From Nakamurella lactea DSM 19367 (lineage in GTDB: Bacteria > Actinomycetota > Actinomycetes > Mycobacteriales > Nakamurellaceae): a stretch of DNA of 64,000 nt. The position numbers were made by a program, and so were the translations under genes. The stretch is from positions 1 to 64,000 of the forward strand of contig NZ_KE384551.1 in the NCBI RefSeq assembly GCF_000426645.1, written 5' to 3'. How positions within the stretch are numbered: position 1 is the stretch's first letter; the number at the start of each line of letters is the position of its first letter. Below are positions 34,601 through 42,596 of this stretch, in pieces. The notes below the pieces were generated by a model. That model had not been told where the DNA came from. It saw only the letters and a list, made by a program, of their open reading frames with translations, and ran no database searches.

Positions 34601-35737
34601 GCGTTGGTCCTGCGGTTGCTCACCGTCCTCACCGACGAGCTGAACGAAAGGGTCGGCGGCACCGGCGGCGGGTGGCCGGTGCTGGGCTTGGCGATCGACG
34701 GATTCGAGGCGCTGGCGGCCGCGTTGGACGCGATCGACTACGGCCAGTGGCAGAGCACCCTCGGCGAGCTCGTCGGCCGCGGCCCGTCCGTCGGTATCCG
34801 GGTGCTGGTCACCGGTGGCCCGCGGCTGGCTCAGCACCGGCTGGCGGCCTCCTTCACCGAGGTGCTGGCGCTGGCCACCGCGGCTGCCGGAGGTGAGCCG
34901 GTCGCCGGCCTACCGCCCGGTAGGGGTCGGCTCGCCGGCGCCGCCGCCGGGGAGCTGCAGGTCGCCGTCGCCCCGGCGGGCGCACCGATCGATCGGCTGA
35001 CCGTGCCGGCGCCGGCGCCGCTGCCGGCACCAGAACCGATGCAGGAGCCGGCACCGATCCGAGCGCCGGCTCGGTGGGTGATCCGGCCGCTGCCGACGAC
35101 CGTGCCGATCGACGTGCTGCCGACAGCCCGGCCGGCGGCGGTCCCGATCGGGGTCGGCGGTGACGCGGCCGGTCCGCTGACGGTCGACCTCACCGGCGCC
35201 GGCGGCGCCCTACTGTTGGCCGGCCGGCGGCGCAGCGGTGTCAGCAACACCCTGGCGGTGTTGGGTGGCCGGGCGGCGGCGGCCGGGATCCGGGTGGTAC
35301 GGGCCACGCTGCGACCGGCCGAGCCGGTGCCCGGAGTTGCCGACCTCGACCTGCGCGGCGGTGCCGCGCCGCTGGTGACCCTGCTGGCCGGCCATCAGGG
35401 GCGGCTGCTGTTGCTGGCCGACGACGCCGACCGGTTCGCCGACCACCCGGCCGGCGAGGTGCTGGTGCGGTTCCTGACCGTCGCCGGCGCCGGGCAGTAC
35501 CTGGCGTTGGGCGTCCGGCTCGACCTGGCCGCCCGCAGTCACCGCGGGCTGGTCGCCGAGGCGGCCGCCTTCCGCACCGGCGTCCTGCTCGGCGCCGATG
35601 CCGTCGACGGCACAGTGCTCGAGACCGCGCTGCCCCGCCGGCGGGTCCCGGCGGCACCCGGGCGCGGTCACTGGGTGCTCGCCGGTCACCCGACCGAGGT
35701 GCAGATCGCCTCACCGGCCGGTCGGCCGGCGGTGTGA
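31688..35737 (+). CDS. FHA-domain FtsK/SpoIIIE ATPase, orphan EccC-like
   Basis: The product is 1349 residues. It has an FHA domain (about 95-190, IGRAPDADLVLADPEVSARHAVV, STNGTRVG), two membrane helices (about 238-275), then three tandem FtsK/SpoIIIE ATPase modules. Module 1 is intact (Walker A GTTGAGKSEL, Walker B LVIVVDEFATLA). Module 2 has GPAGSGRTG, Arg replacing the Walker Lys, and module 3 has only GRRRSGVSN. EccC ATPases drive type VII secretion, but no Esx, EccB, EccD or mycosin gene is in the window. Long Pro/Ala linkers separate modules. Substrate and partner are unknown. Confidence 0.85.
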   Translation: MTDAEIPILLRSPGAAVDLVVRAPAAARWGEVGPLVCRAAGLAADSPLYLGAAPLDPEQPLGLPPLLAGAALQTWPVAGPPIAGALVLDCIAGPTAGGSVALEDDPVRIGRAPDADLVLADPEVSARHAVVGGAAAAGFPDRTGIVIADLLSTNGTRVGDRDCGPGHPVPLAVGEIAALGASRVRLDLPAVVPMLRHPDGAGHWVLTLPAAAPSGFARQLPPDPGPPPVRQRRPLPVIASLAGAVAGVSIALLTGMWMFLLMAALGPITMLATGLGDRVAGRRSHRRMTAEHAATLAAYTAALADGLAAERADRWERFADPARLLRWARDGGTRLWERRMPTAVAEPTKTEPTAGAAPTGSADGGPDPPSFDVVLEIGSGPSRLPGAGPTELHDVPLPSPLPRSGVLGICGGRRGGLRWLLAQLIGLFPPSVLALQVLSAADDLSVLRDVPHAGRPDGPGRVHRDPATLLAALARSDDDNRLTVVLIDGVERLRHDDSVAELLRRNDDRLLVIVVARTRTGLPAACRQVLDLDRAAGDPVGVGPGYLAELAGALAPLTVSASGAGLLPRQVCGPVPSPATLAANWQRGSRPRFVLGVGPAGALGLDLAADGPHLLIAGTTGAGKSELLQTLIAGLATELPPQQLALLLVDYKGGAAFAEAARLPHTSGLVTDLDPRLAARALSSLRAEIRRRERVLADAGVAELTGLPAADAPPRLVIVVDEFATLAAELPDFLSGLVDIAQRGRSLGLHLVLATQRPTGVVSPAILANTSARICLRVADPADAMAVLDSPAPARVPAQLPGRGLLRTGGGRPVPFQALQVTAPSTDRVQVWRRDRPPPPAAGPVPLTRLIDLATTAAAGTRLPPPPWLPPLPRLLEHPDPAVLGMLDLPDEQLQRPWPLPTGSLLVHGPAGSGRTGVARRWTRAVAAAGGRLLLVDPGRALTDLGTRTPGNQAPGTGPTLVDSYLDGTEPALVLRLLTVLTDELNERVGGTGGGWPVLGLAIDGFEALAAALDAIDYGQWQSTLGELVGRGPSVGIRVLVTGGPRLAQHRLAASFTEVLALATAAAGGEPVAGLPPGRGRLAGAAAGELQVAVAPAGAPIDRLTVPAPAPLPAPEPMQEPAPIRAPARWVIRPLPTTVPIDVLPTARPAAVPIGVGGDAAGPLTVDLTGAGGALLLAGRRRSGVSNTLAVLGGRAAAAGIRVVRATLRPAEPVPGVADLDLRGGAAPLVTLLAGHQGRLLLLADDADRFADHPAGEVLVRFLTVAGAGQYLALGVRLDLAARSHRGLVAEAAAFRTGVLLGADAVDGTVLETALPRRRVPAAPGRGHWVLAGHPTEVQIASPAGRPAV

Positions 35738-35884
35738 AGCCGCCCACTTTCCGACGGTTTCACGCTGCAGCCCCAGGCATCGCGGAATATTCTTGAGCCA
35801 ACGAAAGTTGAAGCTTCATGTACTTGCCAAGCAGCAGTCCGCAGCCGACCGGCCACGGACAACCGATCGGAAGGACCCGGATCC

Positions 35885-36445
35885 ATGACCACTTCAACCA
35901 CCGCACTCGCCGCCGGCACCTGGAACGCCGACCCGACCCACACCGACGTGTCGTTCAAGGCCCGTCACATGGGCGTCGGCAAGGTCCGGGGCAACTTCGA
36001 GCTGACCTCCGGCACGCTGACCGTCGGCGCGAACGGCATCGAGGACTCGACCGTCACCGCCGTCATCGACGTGGCCTCGGTCGAGACCAAGAGTGAACAG
36101 CGCAACGACCACGTCAAGTCGGCCGACTTCCTGGACGCGGAGAAGTTCCCGACCATCGACTTCGTCTCCACCGGGATCCGCGATTTCGACGGCGAGAACT
36201 TCACGCTGATCGGCGACCTGACCGTGCACGGCGTCACCAAGTCGGTCGAGCTGGCCGCCGAGTTCAACGGTGCGCTGACCGACGCCTACGGCTTGGAGCG
36301 CTCCGGCTTCTCCGCGGAGGTCACCATCAGCCGCAAGGAGTTCGGCGTCGACATCCAGATGGGCTTCGGCGCCGGCAACGCCGTGGTGTCCGACAAGATC
36401 GAGATCGCGATCGACATCGAGTTCGTACTCGCCTCCGGCGAGTGA
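35885..36445 (+). CDS. YceI family lipid-binding protein
   Basis: The product is 186 residues of YceI lipocalin-like fold: GTWNADPTHTDVSFKARHMGVGKVRG, then SADFLDAEKFPTIDF and a conserved GDLTVHGVTKSV segment. There is no signal peptide, so it is cytosolic. Such proteins bind polyisoprenoid or similar lipids. GGAAGGA precedes the ATG. The 147 bases upstream (35738-35884) hold no other clear signal. Confidence 0.92.
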   Translation: MTTSTTALAAGTWNADPTHTDVSFKARHMGVGKVRGNFELTSGTLTVGANGIEDSTVTAVIDVASVETKSEQRNDHVKSADFLDAEKFPTIDFVSTGIRDFDGENFTLIGDLTVHGVTKSVELAAEFNGALTDAYGLERSGFSAEVTISRKEFGVDIQMGFGAGNAVVSDKIEIAIDIEFVLASGE

Positions 36446-36488
36446 CGATCTGCCGGACCCGACCCGGCAGTTGTACCACCAGCAGTGA

Positions 36489-36529
36489 CCAGCAGCGGAA
36501 GTGCGAATTCGTCGCACTTCCGCTGCTGG
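36489..36529. terminator. Perfect 18-bp-stem two-way terminator
   Basis: Arms at 36489-36506 and 36512-36529 are fully complementary (left arm CCAGCAGCGGAAGTGCGA) with a 5-base loop ATTCG. It separates the convergent YceI and AraC genes. Confidence 0.85.
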
Positions 36530-36541
36530 CGTTTCGGTCCG

Positions 36542-37396
36542 CTAGCGCAGGGATCGTCCCGACCCACCGACCACGGGGTCCGGCGCCAACAATCGGCGGA
36601 GCGCCACCGGCGTCTGCCCGAGGTGTTCCCGAACGGTGCGGCTCAGGTGGGCCTGGTCGGCGAAGCCGAGATCGGCGGCCAGCACCCCGAGGCTGCGTTC
36701 GCCCTGCGCCAGCCGATCCAGCGCGAGCCCGACCCGGACCCGGTTGCGGTAACGGGTCAGCGACACCCCCATCTCGCGGCTGAACGCGCGGCTCAGCCGG
36801 TACGGCGAGACCGCCAGTAGGTCCGCCAGCGTGAACAGCCCGTCGGCCGCCGGGTCGCCGTCGATGACGGCAGCCCGCGCTCGCGCCACCACCACCTGAT
36901 CGCCGGGCGATACGCGCTGCCCGGCCGCGGCTGCCGTCACCGGCCCGGCCGCCGCCTGCGTCAGCACCCTGCCGACCAGACCGAGAAGTTGTTCGGACAG
37001 TACGGGTCCGGTCTCCCCCGTCGTCGCGGCCGCCAGCAACCGACGGTGTGCCAGCGCGAGCGCCGCGTCGACGTACACCGACCGCCGCCGCAATCGCATC
37101 TCGTCGCCGGCGAGAACAGCCCAGTGTTCCCGTGTCAGGTTCACCGACGTACAGACGTCGCCGCCGGCCGGGTGACTGAAATGCTCCTCGTCGCCGGGCA
37201 ACGCCAGGTACCCGACGGTCGCATCGAGCTCTGCGACGCAGCCCGCCGCACGACGGCGGAACCGGCCGCGGCGGATCAGCACCACCCGGTGCCCGCCGGC
37301 CATCTCGGCTGACGACCACCCGGTGTGGTCGTCCCGGCAGGTCACACTGCTGACGCTGAAGCCGGGCCGCACGGCCAGATCGGTCATCGAACGCAT
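36542..37396 (-). CDS. AraC family transcriptional regulator
   Basis: The product is 284 residues. An N-terminal cupin-like sensing half (GHRVVLIRRGRFRRR, GDEEHFSHPAGGDVCTSV) leads to the double HTH (FTLADLLAVSPYRLSRAFSREMGVSLTRYRNRVRV, LAADLGFADQAHLSRTVREHLGQTP). The ATG at 37396 starts the recognisable domain; the frame extends further upstream over the divergent VOC promoter. It probably controls the divergent VOC gene. Confidence 0.88.
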   Translation of the reverse strand: MRSMTDLAVRPGFSVSSVTCRDDHTGWSSAEMAGGHRVVLIRRGRFRRRAAGCVAELDATVGYLALPGDEEHFSHPAGGDVCTSVNLTREHWAVLAGDEMRLRRRSVYVDAALALAHRRLLAAATTGETGPVLSEQLLGLVGRVLTQAAAGPVTAAAAGQRVSPGDQVVVARARAAVIDGDPAADGLFTLADLLAVSPYRLSRAFSREMGVSLTRYRNRVRVGLALDRLAQGERSLGVLAADLGFADQAHLSRTVREHLGQTPVALRRLLAPDPVVGGSGRSLR

Positions 37397-37544
37397 GGCC
37401 GGGACGCTACGGGCAGGGTCCGACACTCGATCCGCAGTCCTCGAAATCGGCGGTCCCGGGGTCGCAAGGATCTTCAAGACCCGGACGTGCTGGGGCGGGC
37501 ACGCTTCCCAGGACAGCCACCACGTCGAAAGGGAGTCACCAGAA

Positions 37545-37907
37545 ATGTCCGCACCCGCGATCCTCACCACCGTCATCCTCGACTGCGCAGACCCGACCGC
37601 ACTCGCCGAGTTCTACCGCAAAGCCTTGGGCTGGAACGTCATCCACGCCGACGAGGACGGCGCCCAGCTCGACAACGGCGGCCCGATCAGGCTCGGCCTC
37701 CAGCGGGTCGCCGGTTACCGCGGCCCGACCTGGCCGGACCCGGCGAAACACGCTCACTTCGATCTCGAGGTCGCCGATCCGGCCACCGCCGCTGACGAAC
37801 TGATCGCGCTCGGCGCGAGCAGACCGGACTTCCAACCGGGCAACGGCGACTGGCTGGTGCTCGCCGACCCCGAGGGTCACCTCTTCTGCATCGCCGCGGC
37901 GGGCTGA
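37545..37907 (+). CDS. VOC (glyoxalase-like) superfamily protein
   Basis: The product is 120 residues made of two beta-alpha-beta-beta-beta halves (ILDCADPTALAEFYRKALGW, DLEVADPATAADELIALGA, LADPEGHLFCI). Metal ligand positions are partly kept (His in KHAHFDLEV, Glu in DPEGHLF). Substrate unknown. AAAGGGAG lies 14 bases before the ATG. The 146 bases after it (37908-38053) hold nothing I can name. Confidence 0.85.
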   Translation: MSAPAILTTVILDCADPTALAEFYRKALGWNVIHADEDGAQLDNGGPIRLGLQRVAGYRGPTWPDPAKHAHFDLEVADPATAADELIALGASRPDFQPGNGDWLVLADPEGHLFCIAAAG

Positions 37908-38053
37908 GGCATGGCCTTCCGGACCAGCTGGCCACCCGGATCGAGTCCGCGATGGACGGGGGTCTGACGGTGATCAGCCGAACGTTCGGTGCGGCCGTTG
38001 TACCCGGGTAGTCCCTACCGGGGGGACAGATCCGTTGCCGCCGCCGGTGACGA

Positions 38054-38599
38054 TCAGCCGAGTTCGCCGATCAGGTACTCGATCTCATCCGGCGCGTACC
38101 AGGCGAGCTCGTAGGAGGTGGCCTCGCCGACGGCGAACTCCGCGTCGAGGTCGCCGAGGTCGGCCGCATCCACCGCTTCGATCGCCGCCAGCACCGCGGG
38201 CGCGGCGTCGGCGCCGTCCAGGTGGACGGCGGCGACGCTGCGCCATGGCAGCGGGCCGGACAGCCGCACCGCCGCCCTGTCACCCTGCGGATACTCGGTC
38301 GCATCGTCGGTGTCGGCGGCGATTACCACCCGCATCGCCCGGTCGCCGGACGACGGCGCCGACTCGCTGTTTGCGTCGCCGGGCACCGCATCCCCGACGC
38401 CGTCGGCGGCGAGCAGTCGAAGGCTGGCCCTGGCAGCGTCGGTCATCGCCAGATACTCGAGTTCCTCGTCGTCGGCGCCGGGATACTCGGCGCGCAGGGC
38501 ATCCGTCACCCCGAACCCGATGCCGGATACCGGGCGCACCTCGCCTGTGGCGACGATCCGGCGCAGCTGAGCCGGGGTAGCCGGCAAATAGATCCTCAC
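38054..38599 (-). CDS. DUF6912-like conserved actinobacterial protein
   Basis: The product is 181 residues, acidic, and starts MRIYLPATPAQLRRI; it ends ELAWYAPDEIEYLIGELG. The ends are the conserved parts of this actinobacterial family, with a variable middle. No function is known. It overlaps the WS/DGAT gene by four bases, so the two are co-translated. Confidence 0.7.
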   Translation of the reverse strand: MRIYLPATPAQLRRIVATGEVRPVSGIGFGVTDALRAEYPGADDEELEYLAMTDAARASLRLLAADGVGDAVPGDANSESAPSSGDRAMRVVIAADTDDATEYPQGDRAAVRLSGPLPWRSVAAVHLDGADAAPAVLAAIEAVDAADLGDLDAEFAVGEATSYELAWYAPDEIEYLIGELG

Positions 38600-39996
38600 C
38601 GTCGGTGTCCACCTTTCTTGGCCGGCAGTCCGTGCGCGAGCTCGGCAAGCGACTCGGCCAGCAGTTCGGCGAACTCCTCGACGTCGGGCATCGCTTCCCG
38701 GTCTGCCGTCAGCCCGTAGTAGACCCGGCCCCGGTACGACGTGCAGGCCACCGCAAGCGCATGCCCCTTGACCAACGGGGCGACGGGGTACATCGCCTGC
38801 ACCTCGGCGCCGGCCACGAACAGCGCGGTCTGCGGGCCGGGGACGTTCGTCACCAGCACGTTGTAGGACCGCCGCGACAGTTGGGAGCCGACCCGGGCGC
38901 CGAGAGCATGCAGCGTCGGCGGGGTGTAGCGGCCCAGCGAGGCCAGCGAGCGGGCGCTCACCTGACGCCCGGATTCGGCGTGCACGCGGGTCTGGAACGC
39001 GACCTGGTGCAACCGCATCACCGGGCTCGGCTCGGCGACCGGGAGGTCGACCAGGAACGAGGCGACCGGTGCCGATCCGCCGTTCACCCGCACCGACATC
39101 GGCACCAGTGCCCGCAGCCCGGTGGAGTCGGTGACCGGTTCGCCGCGGGACAGCAGCCAGGCCCGCAGCGCGCCGGCCAGCACCGCGAGCACCACGTCGT
39201 TGACCGTGCCTTCCCGGGCAGACCGGATGCGGCGGAATACCTCCAGGTCGGCCGCGTAACGGGCGAACCGACGCGCGCCGGTGCTGCTGACGCCGAGTGC
39301 CGACCGCGGCGCGGGCGAGAAGGTCTGCCGCACGATGCCGATCAAGCCGCCGGCCAGGTCGGTCACCCTGGACAGCGTCGAACGCAGGTCGACGACGGCC
39401 AGTCTGGCGACGTCAACCAGTTCGCCGGGGCTGGCCGTCAGATCGGACACCGCGTCCACCACCAGGTCGACGTTCGACGGCGCGGGCTGCGGGATCCAGG
39501 TCGGGCTCCGGCCGCGATCCGGGTCCGGGGTCAGGTCCAGGATCGCCGCGGCCAGATCGACCGCGCCGAGCCGGTCGACCATCGCCTCGTGCGTCTTGTT
39601 GATGATCGCCACCCGGCCGTCCGACAACCCCTCGACGACATACATCTCCCAGAGCGGCCGCTCCGTGTCCAGCGGGCGGGAGATTAGCCGGCCGACCAGG
39701 TCGTCGAGCTGGGAATCGTTGCCGGGCTTGGGAAGTGCCGACCGACGGACATGGTAGGTGAGGTCGAAGTCCTCGTCGTCGACCCAGACCGGCAGGGCGA
39801 GCCGACCGGGTACCACCCTGACCTTCTGCCGGTATCGGGGCACCTGCGAGAGTCGCTCGGCGATGTGCGCGACGATCCGGTCGTAGTCCACCTCGGGATC
39901 GCCGCGCAGGATCACCACACCGCCGACGTGCATCGGTGTCGCGGCGTCCTGGGTGTACAGGAAGGCCGTGTCGCCGGGCGACAACCGATCCGTCAT
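38596..39996 (-). CDS. WS/DGAT-like acyltransferase with altered active site
   Basis: The product is 466 residues and aligns with the wax ester synthase/diacylglycerol acyltransferase family along its length (MTDRLSPGDTAFLYTQDAATPMHVGG, VPRYRQKVRVVPGRLALPVWVDD, NVLVTNVPGPQTALFVAGA). The catalytic HHxxxDG motif reads HEAMVDR: the second, catalytic His is Glu and the final Gly is Arg. The protein may therefore be inactive as an acyltransferase, or bind lipids or use another mechanism. The domain boundaries are otherwise intact. Confidence 0.88.
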   Translation of the reverse strand: MTDRLSPGDTAFLYTQDAATPMHVGGVVILRGDPEVDYDRIVAHIAERLSQVPRYRQKVRVVPGRLALPVWVDDEDFDLTYHVRRSALPKPGNDSQLDDLVGRLISRPLDTERPLWEMYVVEGLSDGRVAIINKTHEAMVDRLGAVDLAAAILDLTPDPDRGRSPTWIPQPAPSNVDLVVDAVSDLTASPGELVDVARLAVVDLRSTLSRVTDLAGGLIGIVRQTFSPAPRSALGVSSTGARRFARYAADLEVFRRIRSAREGTVNDVVLAVLAGALRAWLLSRGEPVTDSTGLRALVPMSVRVNGGSAPVASFLVDLPVAEPSPVMRLHQVAFQTRVHAESGRQVSARSLASLGRYTPPTLHALGARVGSQLSRRSYNVLVTNVPGPQTALFVAGAEVQAMYPVAPLVKGHALAVACTSYRGRVYYGLTADREAMPDVEEFAELLAESLAELAHGLPAKKGGHRR

Positions 39997-40067
39997 GGTG
40001 TCATCGTGGCATATCGGGCCGAAGCGCCGCGGCGACCGCGGGACGGGCGATGCCGGCGGGACCGCGG

Positions 40068-41378
40068 CTACCGCGAGGCCGGATCGGCAACCGGGGCGGA
40101 CGCGGCGGGCGCGACCGTCCTGGCCAGCTCACCGATCGCGGTGCGCAACGCCGAACCGGCCGCTGCCCTGGACAGCGGCAACCCGGACCGCCAGGCCAGG
40201 TCGGTGGCCTCCCGGTCCTCGGGCAGCACCGCGAGCACGCCGATACCGGCAAACCTGGCGACCGCGTCAGCGGCCTCGTCCTTGCCTGCGGCGCTCCTGC
40301 GCTGACGGTTCAGCACCACCCTGGGATCGGCGTCCGGCACCATGGTGGCGAGGTCGGCCAGCCCGCGCATCAGTCGTTCGATCCCGGGCGGGTCGGCCGA
40401 TCCGACCGCGAGCACCAGGTCCGCGTCGGCCAGCACCGCGAGGGTGGCGCCGTTGCGTCTGGGGGCGGCCGTGTCGAAGGTGATCTCCTCGTCCGCCTCC
40501 AGCCCGAACCCGCAGTCGACCACCACGGTCGCCGCCGTGGTCCTGGCGACCGCGAGCACCCCCGGGATCGCGGAGGCCCGCACCTCTGGCCAGCGGTCGG
40601 TCCTGGCGATACCGGTGAGCACCCGGATCGGCCCGACCTGCCAGCTCAGCGCGGCCAGCTGCGCGGCGTCCAGTCGTCCGTTGGCGGCCATCCGGCAGGC
40701 GCCGGCCAGGCCGGGCGATTCGTCCAGCAGCCCCAGCGCGTTGGCGATCACCCCGCCGTAGGTGTCGGCGTCGATCAGCAGGGTGGGCGCCCCACTCTCG
40801 GCGATCTCGGCGGCCAGGTTCAGCGCGACCGTTGTCCGGCCGGGCGCTCCGGTCGGACCCCAGACCGCGATCACCCGGCCGGGTCGCCGCTCCGGTTCGG
40901 ACGCGTCGAATCCGTTGGGCGGGAGCATGTCCGGGTGATCGGTGCCGCCGTGGCCCGGCCACGGCACCGCGGACCGCGGATCGCCGAAGCCGGTACCCGG
41001 AGCACCGCCGAGGGTGCGTTCGAGCACTGCGGTCCGGGCCGCGTCGGCCAACGCTTCCGGTCCGGCGTCGTCGGCGACGACGGTCGTCACCCCGATCCGC
41101 TCCAGCCGGACCCTGGCCCGCTGATCGTCGGCCGAGTAGACGCCGACCACCGCCACCCCGGCCGTCGCCAGCCGTTGGACGGCATCGCTGGTCAGCCGGC
41201 GCAGGTCCGCTGCCACCACCACGACGGCCGCCTGACCGGTGCCGGCGACGGCCAGCAGGTCGGCGACGTCAACGCAGCGCCGGACCACCGACAGCGATGC
41301 ACCCGGCCGGCCCAGCGCCGACACCAGTTCGTTCTCCCAGTCGTGCCCGCTGCCGGCGGTCGCAACCCCGCCGGTCAT
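40068..41378 (-). CDS. CpaE/MinD-like P-loop ATPase
   Basis: The product is 436 residues. An N-terminal receiver-like part (about 1-110) precedes a MinD/ParA-type ATPase (RVIAVWGPTGAPGRTTVALNLAAEIA, LLIDADTYGGVIANALGL, VVVDCGFGLE). The deviant Walker A has Arg where Lys is usual and no signature Lys. This fits actinobacterial CpaE/Ssd-like proteins linked to Flp-type pili or septum placement. The upstream SAF (CpaB-like) gene is seven bases away, but no TadA, TadB or pilin gene follows. Confidence 0.8.
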   Translation of the reverse strand: MTGGVATAGSGHDWENELVSALGRPGASLSVVRRCVDVADLLAVAGTGQAAVVVVAADLRRLTSDAVQRLATAGVAVVGVYSADDQRARVRLERIGVTTVVADDAGPEALADAARTAVLERTLGGAPGTGFGDPRSAVPWPGHGGTDHPDMLPPNGFDASEPERRPGRVIAVWGPTGAPGRTTVALNLAAEIAESGAPTLLIDADTYGGVIANALGLLDESPGLAGACRMAANGRLDAAQLAALSWQVGPIRVLTGIARTDRWPEVRASAIPGVLAVARTTAATVVVDCGFGLEADEEITFDTAAPRRNGATLAVLADADLVLAVGSADPPGIERLMRGLADLATMVPDADPRVVLNRQRRSAAGKDEAADAVARFAGIGVLAVLPEDREATDLAWRSGLPLSRAAAGSALRTAIGELARTVAPAASAPVADPASR

Positions 41379-41385
41379 CGGTTGA

Positions 41386-42078
41386 TCACCGTGGCACTCC
41401 GGTCACCAGGGTGATGATCGGCGTGCCGGTGGGCAGAGCCTTGACCAGCGCGTCGGCCGTCTTGGCGTCCAGTAGCAGGACCACCTGGTAGTCGCTGGAC
41501 CCGGCGCCCGACAGGCCGCCGGAGGACGGCGCGCGAACGGTCTGCACCGTCACCTCGCTGGCGATGCGCTCGGTACTGACCGCGCCATCGGAACCGGACC
41601 CACCGCGCACCAGATACAGGTCGATCAGCGAGCCGTGAGCGACCCCGGGCGGCAGCCCGCTGGCCTCGACGTTGACGGCCAGCAACCGGCCACCGCTCGG
41701 CAGATCGCCGAGCGCGCCGGCGGGCACCAGCTCGCCGGCATTCATCCTCCGGTTGAGGACCCGGCCCGCCACCGGTTCCTCCGCCGTCAGGTAGCCACCG
41801 GCCGCCTCGCCCAGGTTGACGTCGGCCCGTTCCAGGTCTGCGGCTTCCAGCACGGTTCCGGCAGCAAGCTCGTGCGCCGCCGCCCAGACCGGAGTCGTCT
41901 GCTTCCCGGAACCGATCACCTTGGCCCCGACCACGACCGCCGCGATCACCAGCAGCAGGCCGATGACGATCCGGGGATCGAGCCACTTCGGTTTGCCGAT
42001 CCGGCGCGGGATCGGTGCCGGCGGCACTCCCGGGGAACTCGCCGGGGACGACGACCTCGGCGACGCGGTCGTCACCAT
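41386..42078 (-). CDS. SAF-domain (CpaB-like) membrane protein
   Basis: The product is about 230 residues. One membrane helix (IVIGLLLVIAAVVVGAKVI) is followed by a SAF domain (VWAAAHELAAGTVLEAADLERADVNLG) and a CpaB-type C-terminal part (VTVQTVRAP, DYQVVLLLDAKTADALVKALPTG). CpaB proteins help Flp pilus assembly. The start is uncertain: ATG 42078 or a GTG at 42123 that adds 15 residues, neither with a good ribosome-binding site. The next 190 bases upstream show nothing definite. Confidence 0.8.
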   Translation of the reverse strand: MVTTASPRSSSPASSPGVPPAPIPRRIGKPKWLDPRIVIGLLLVIAAVVVGAKVIGSGKQTTPVWAAAHELAAGTVLEAADLERADVNLGEAAGGYLTAEEPVAGRVLNRRMNAGELVPAGALGDLPSGGRLLAVNVEASGLPPGVAHGSLIDLYLVRGGSGSDGAVSTERIASEVTVQTVRAPSSGGLSGAGSSDYQVVLLLDAKTADALVKALPTGTPIITLVTGVPR

Positions 42079-42315
42079 GCTTGTGCCACCACTTGCCGCA
42101 ACCCCTGACCCGCTTCCGTCCACACCTCAACAGTCGTCCACATCAGCTGAGGGGACTCTGCCGCGAACGGAAAACTATCGCAACTGGCCGGACGGCGGTG
42201 TGGACAACTCAAACGGCCGCCAACGACATCAAGGCATACTGAAAGCGGCGAACCGGGTGCCTGTCAGGCAGTGCAGCATCACCCGATCGTGAAACCTCAC
42301 CGGAAGGCAGCGAGC

Positions 42316-42549
42316 ATGACGAACGAACGGTTCCTCACCCTGGCCGACGTGGCGGACGTGCTGAACATCTCCGCATCGCAGACCTACGCGCTGGTCCGCA
42401 GCGGCGACCTGCAGGGCATCCAGATCGGTGGGCGCAACCAGTGGCGGGTCGAGCGCAGCAAGCTCGAGGAATACATCGACCGGGCCTACCGCCGGACCGA
42501 AGCCGCGCTCGACGAGGCACCCGAGTCGTTCGCCGAGCTCGACGGCTGA
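42316..42549 (+). CDS. Excisionase/BldC-type small helix-turn-helix protein
   Basis: The product is 77 residues with a MerR-like winged helix (FLTLADVADVLNISASQTYALVRSGDLQGIQIGGRNQWRV cut by a short wing) and an acidic tail. Such single-domain proteins act as DNA-binding regulators. There is no integrase nearby, so a phage excisionase is unlikely. GGAAGG precedes the ATG by eight bases. Confidence 0.85.
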   Translation: MTNERFLTLADVADVLNISASQTYALVRSGDLQGIQIGGRNQWRVERSKLEEYIDRAYRRTEAALDEAPESFAELDG

Positions 42550-42596
42550 CCTCCCGGGTTCGTCCCGCCTGCGGAAACGACCAACCCCGAAACTCG

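Noticed and set aside
31688-35737. Complete type VII secretion locus
   Set aside because: Only the EccC-like ATPase is present; no Esx, PE/PPE, EccB, EccD, EccE or mycosin genes in the window.
42316-42549. Prophage or integrative element excisionase
   Set aside because: No integrase, attachment-site repeat, tRNA or phage gene nearby; the protein fits the BldC-type regulators.
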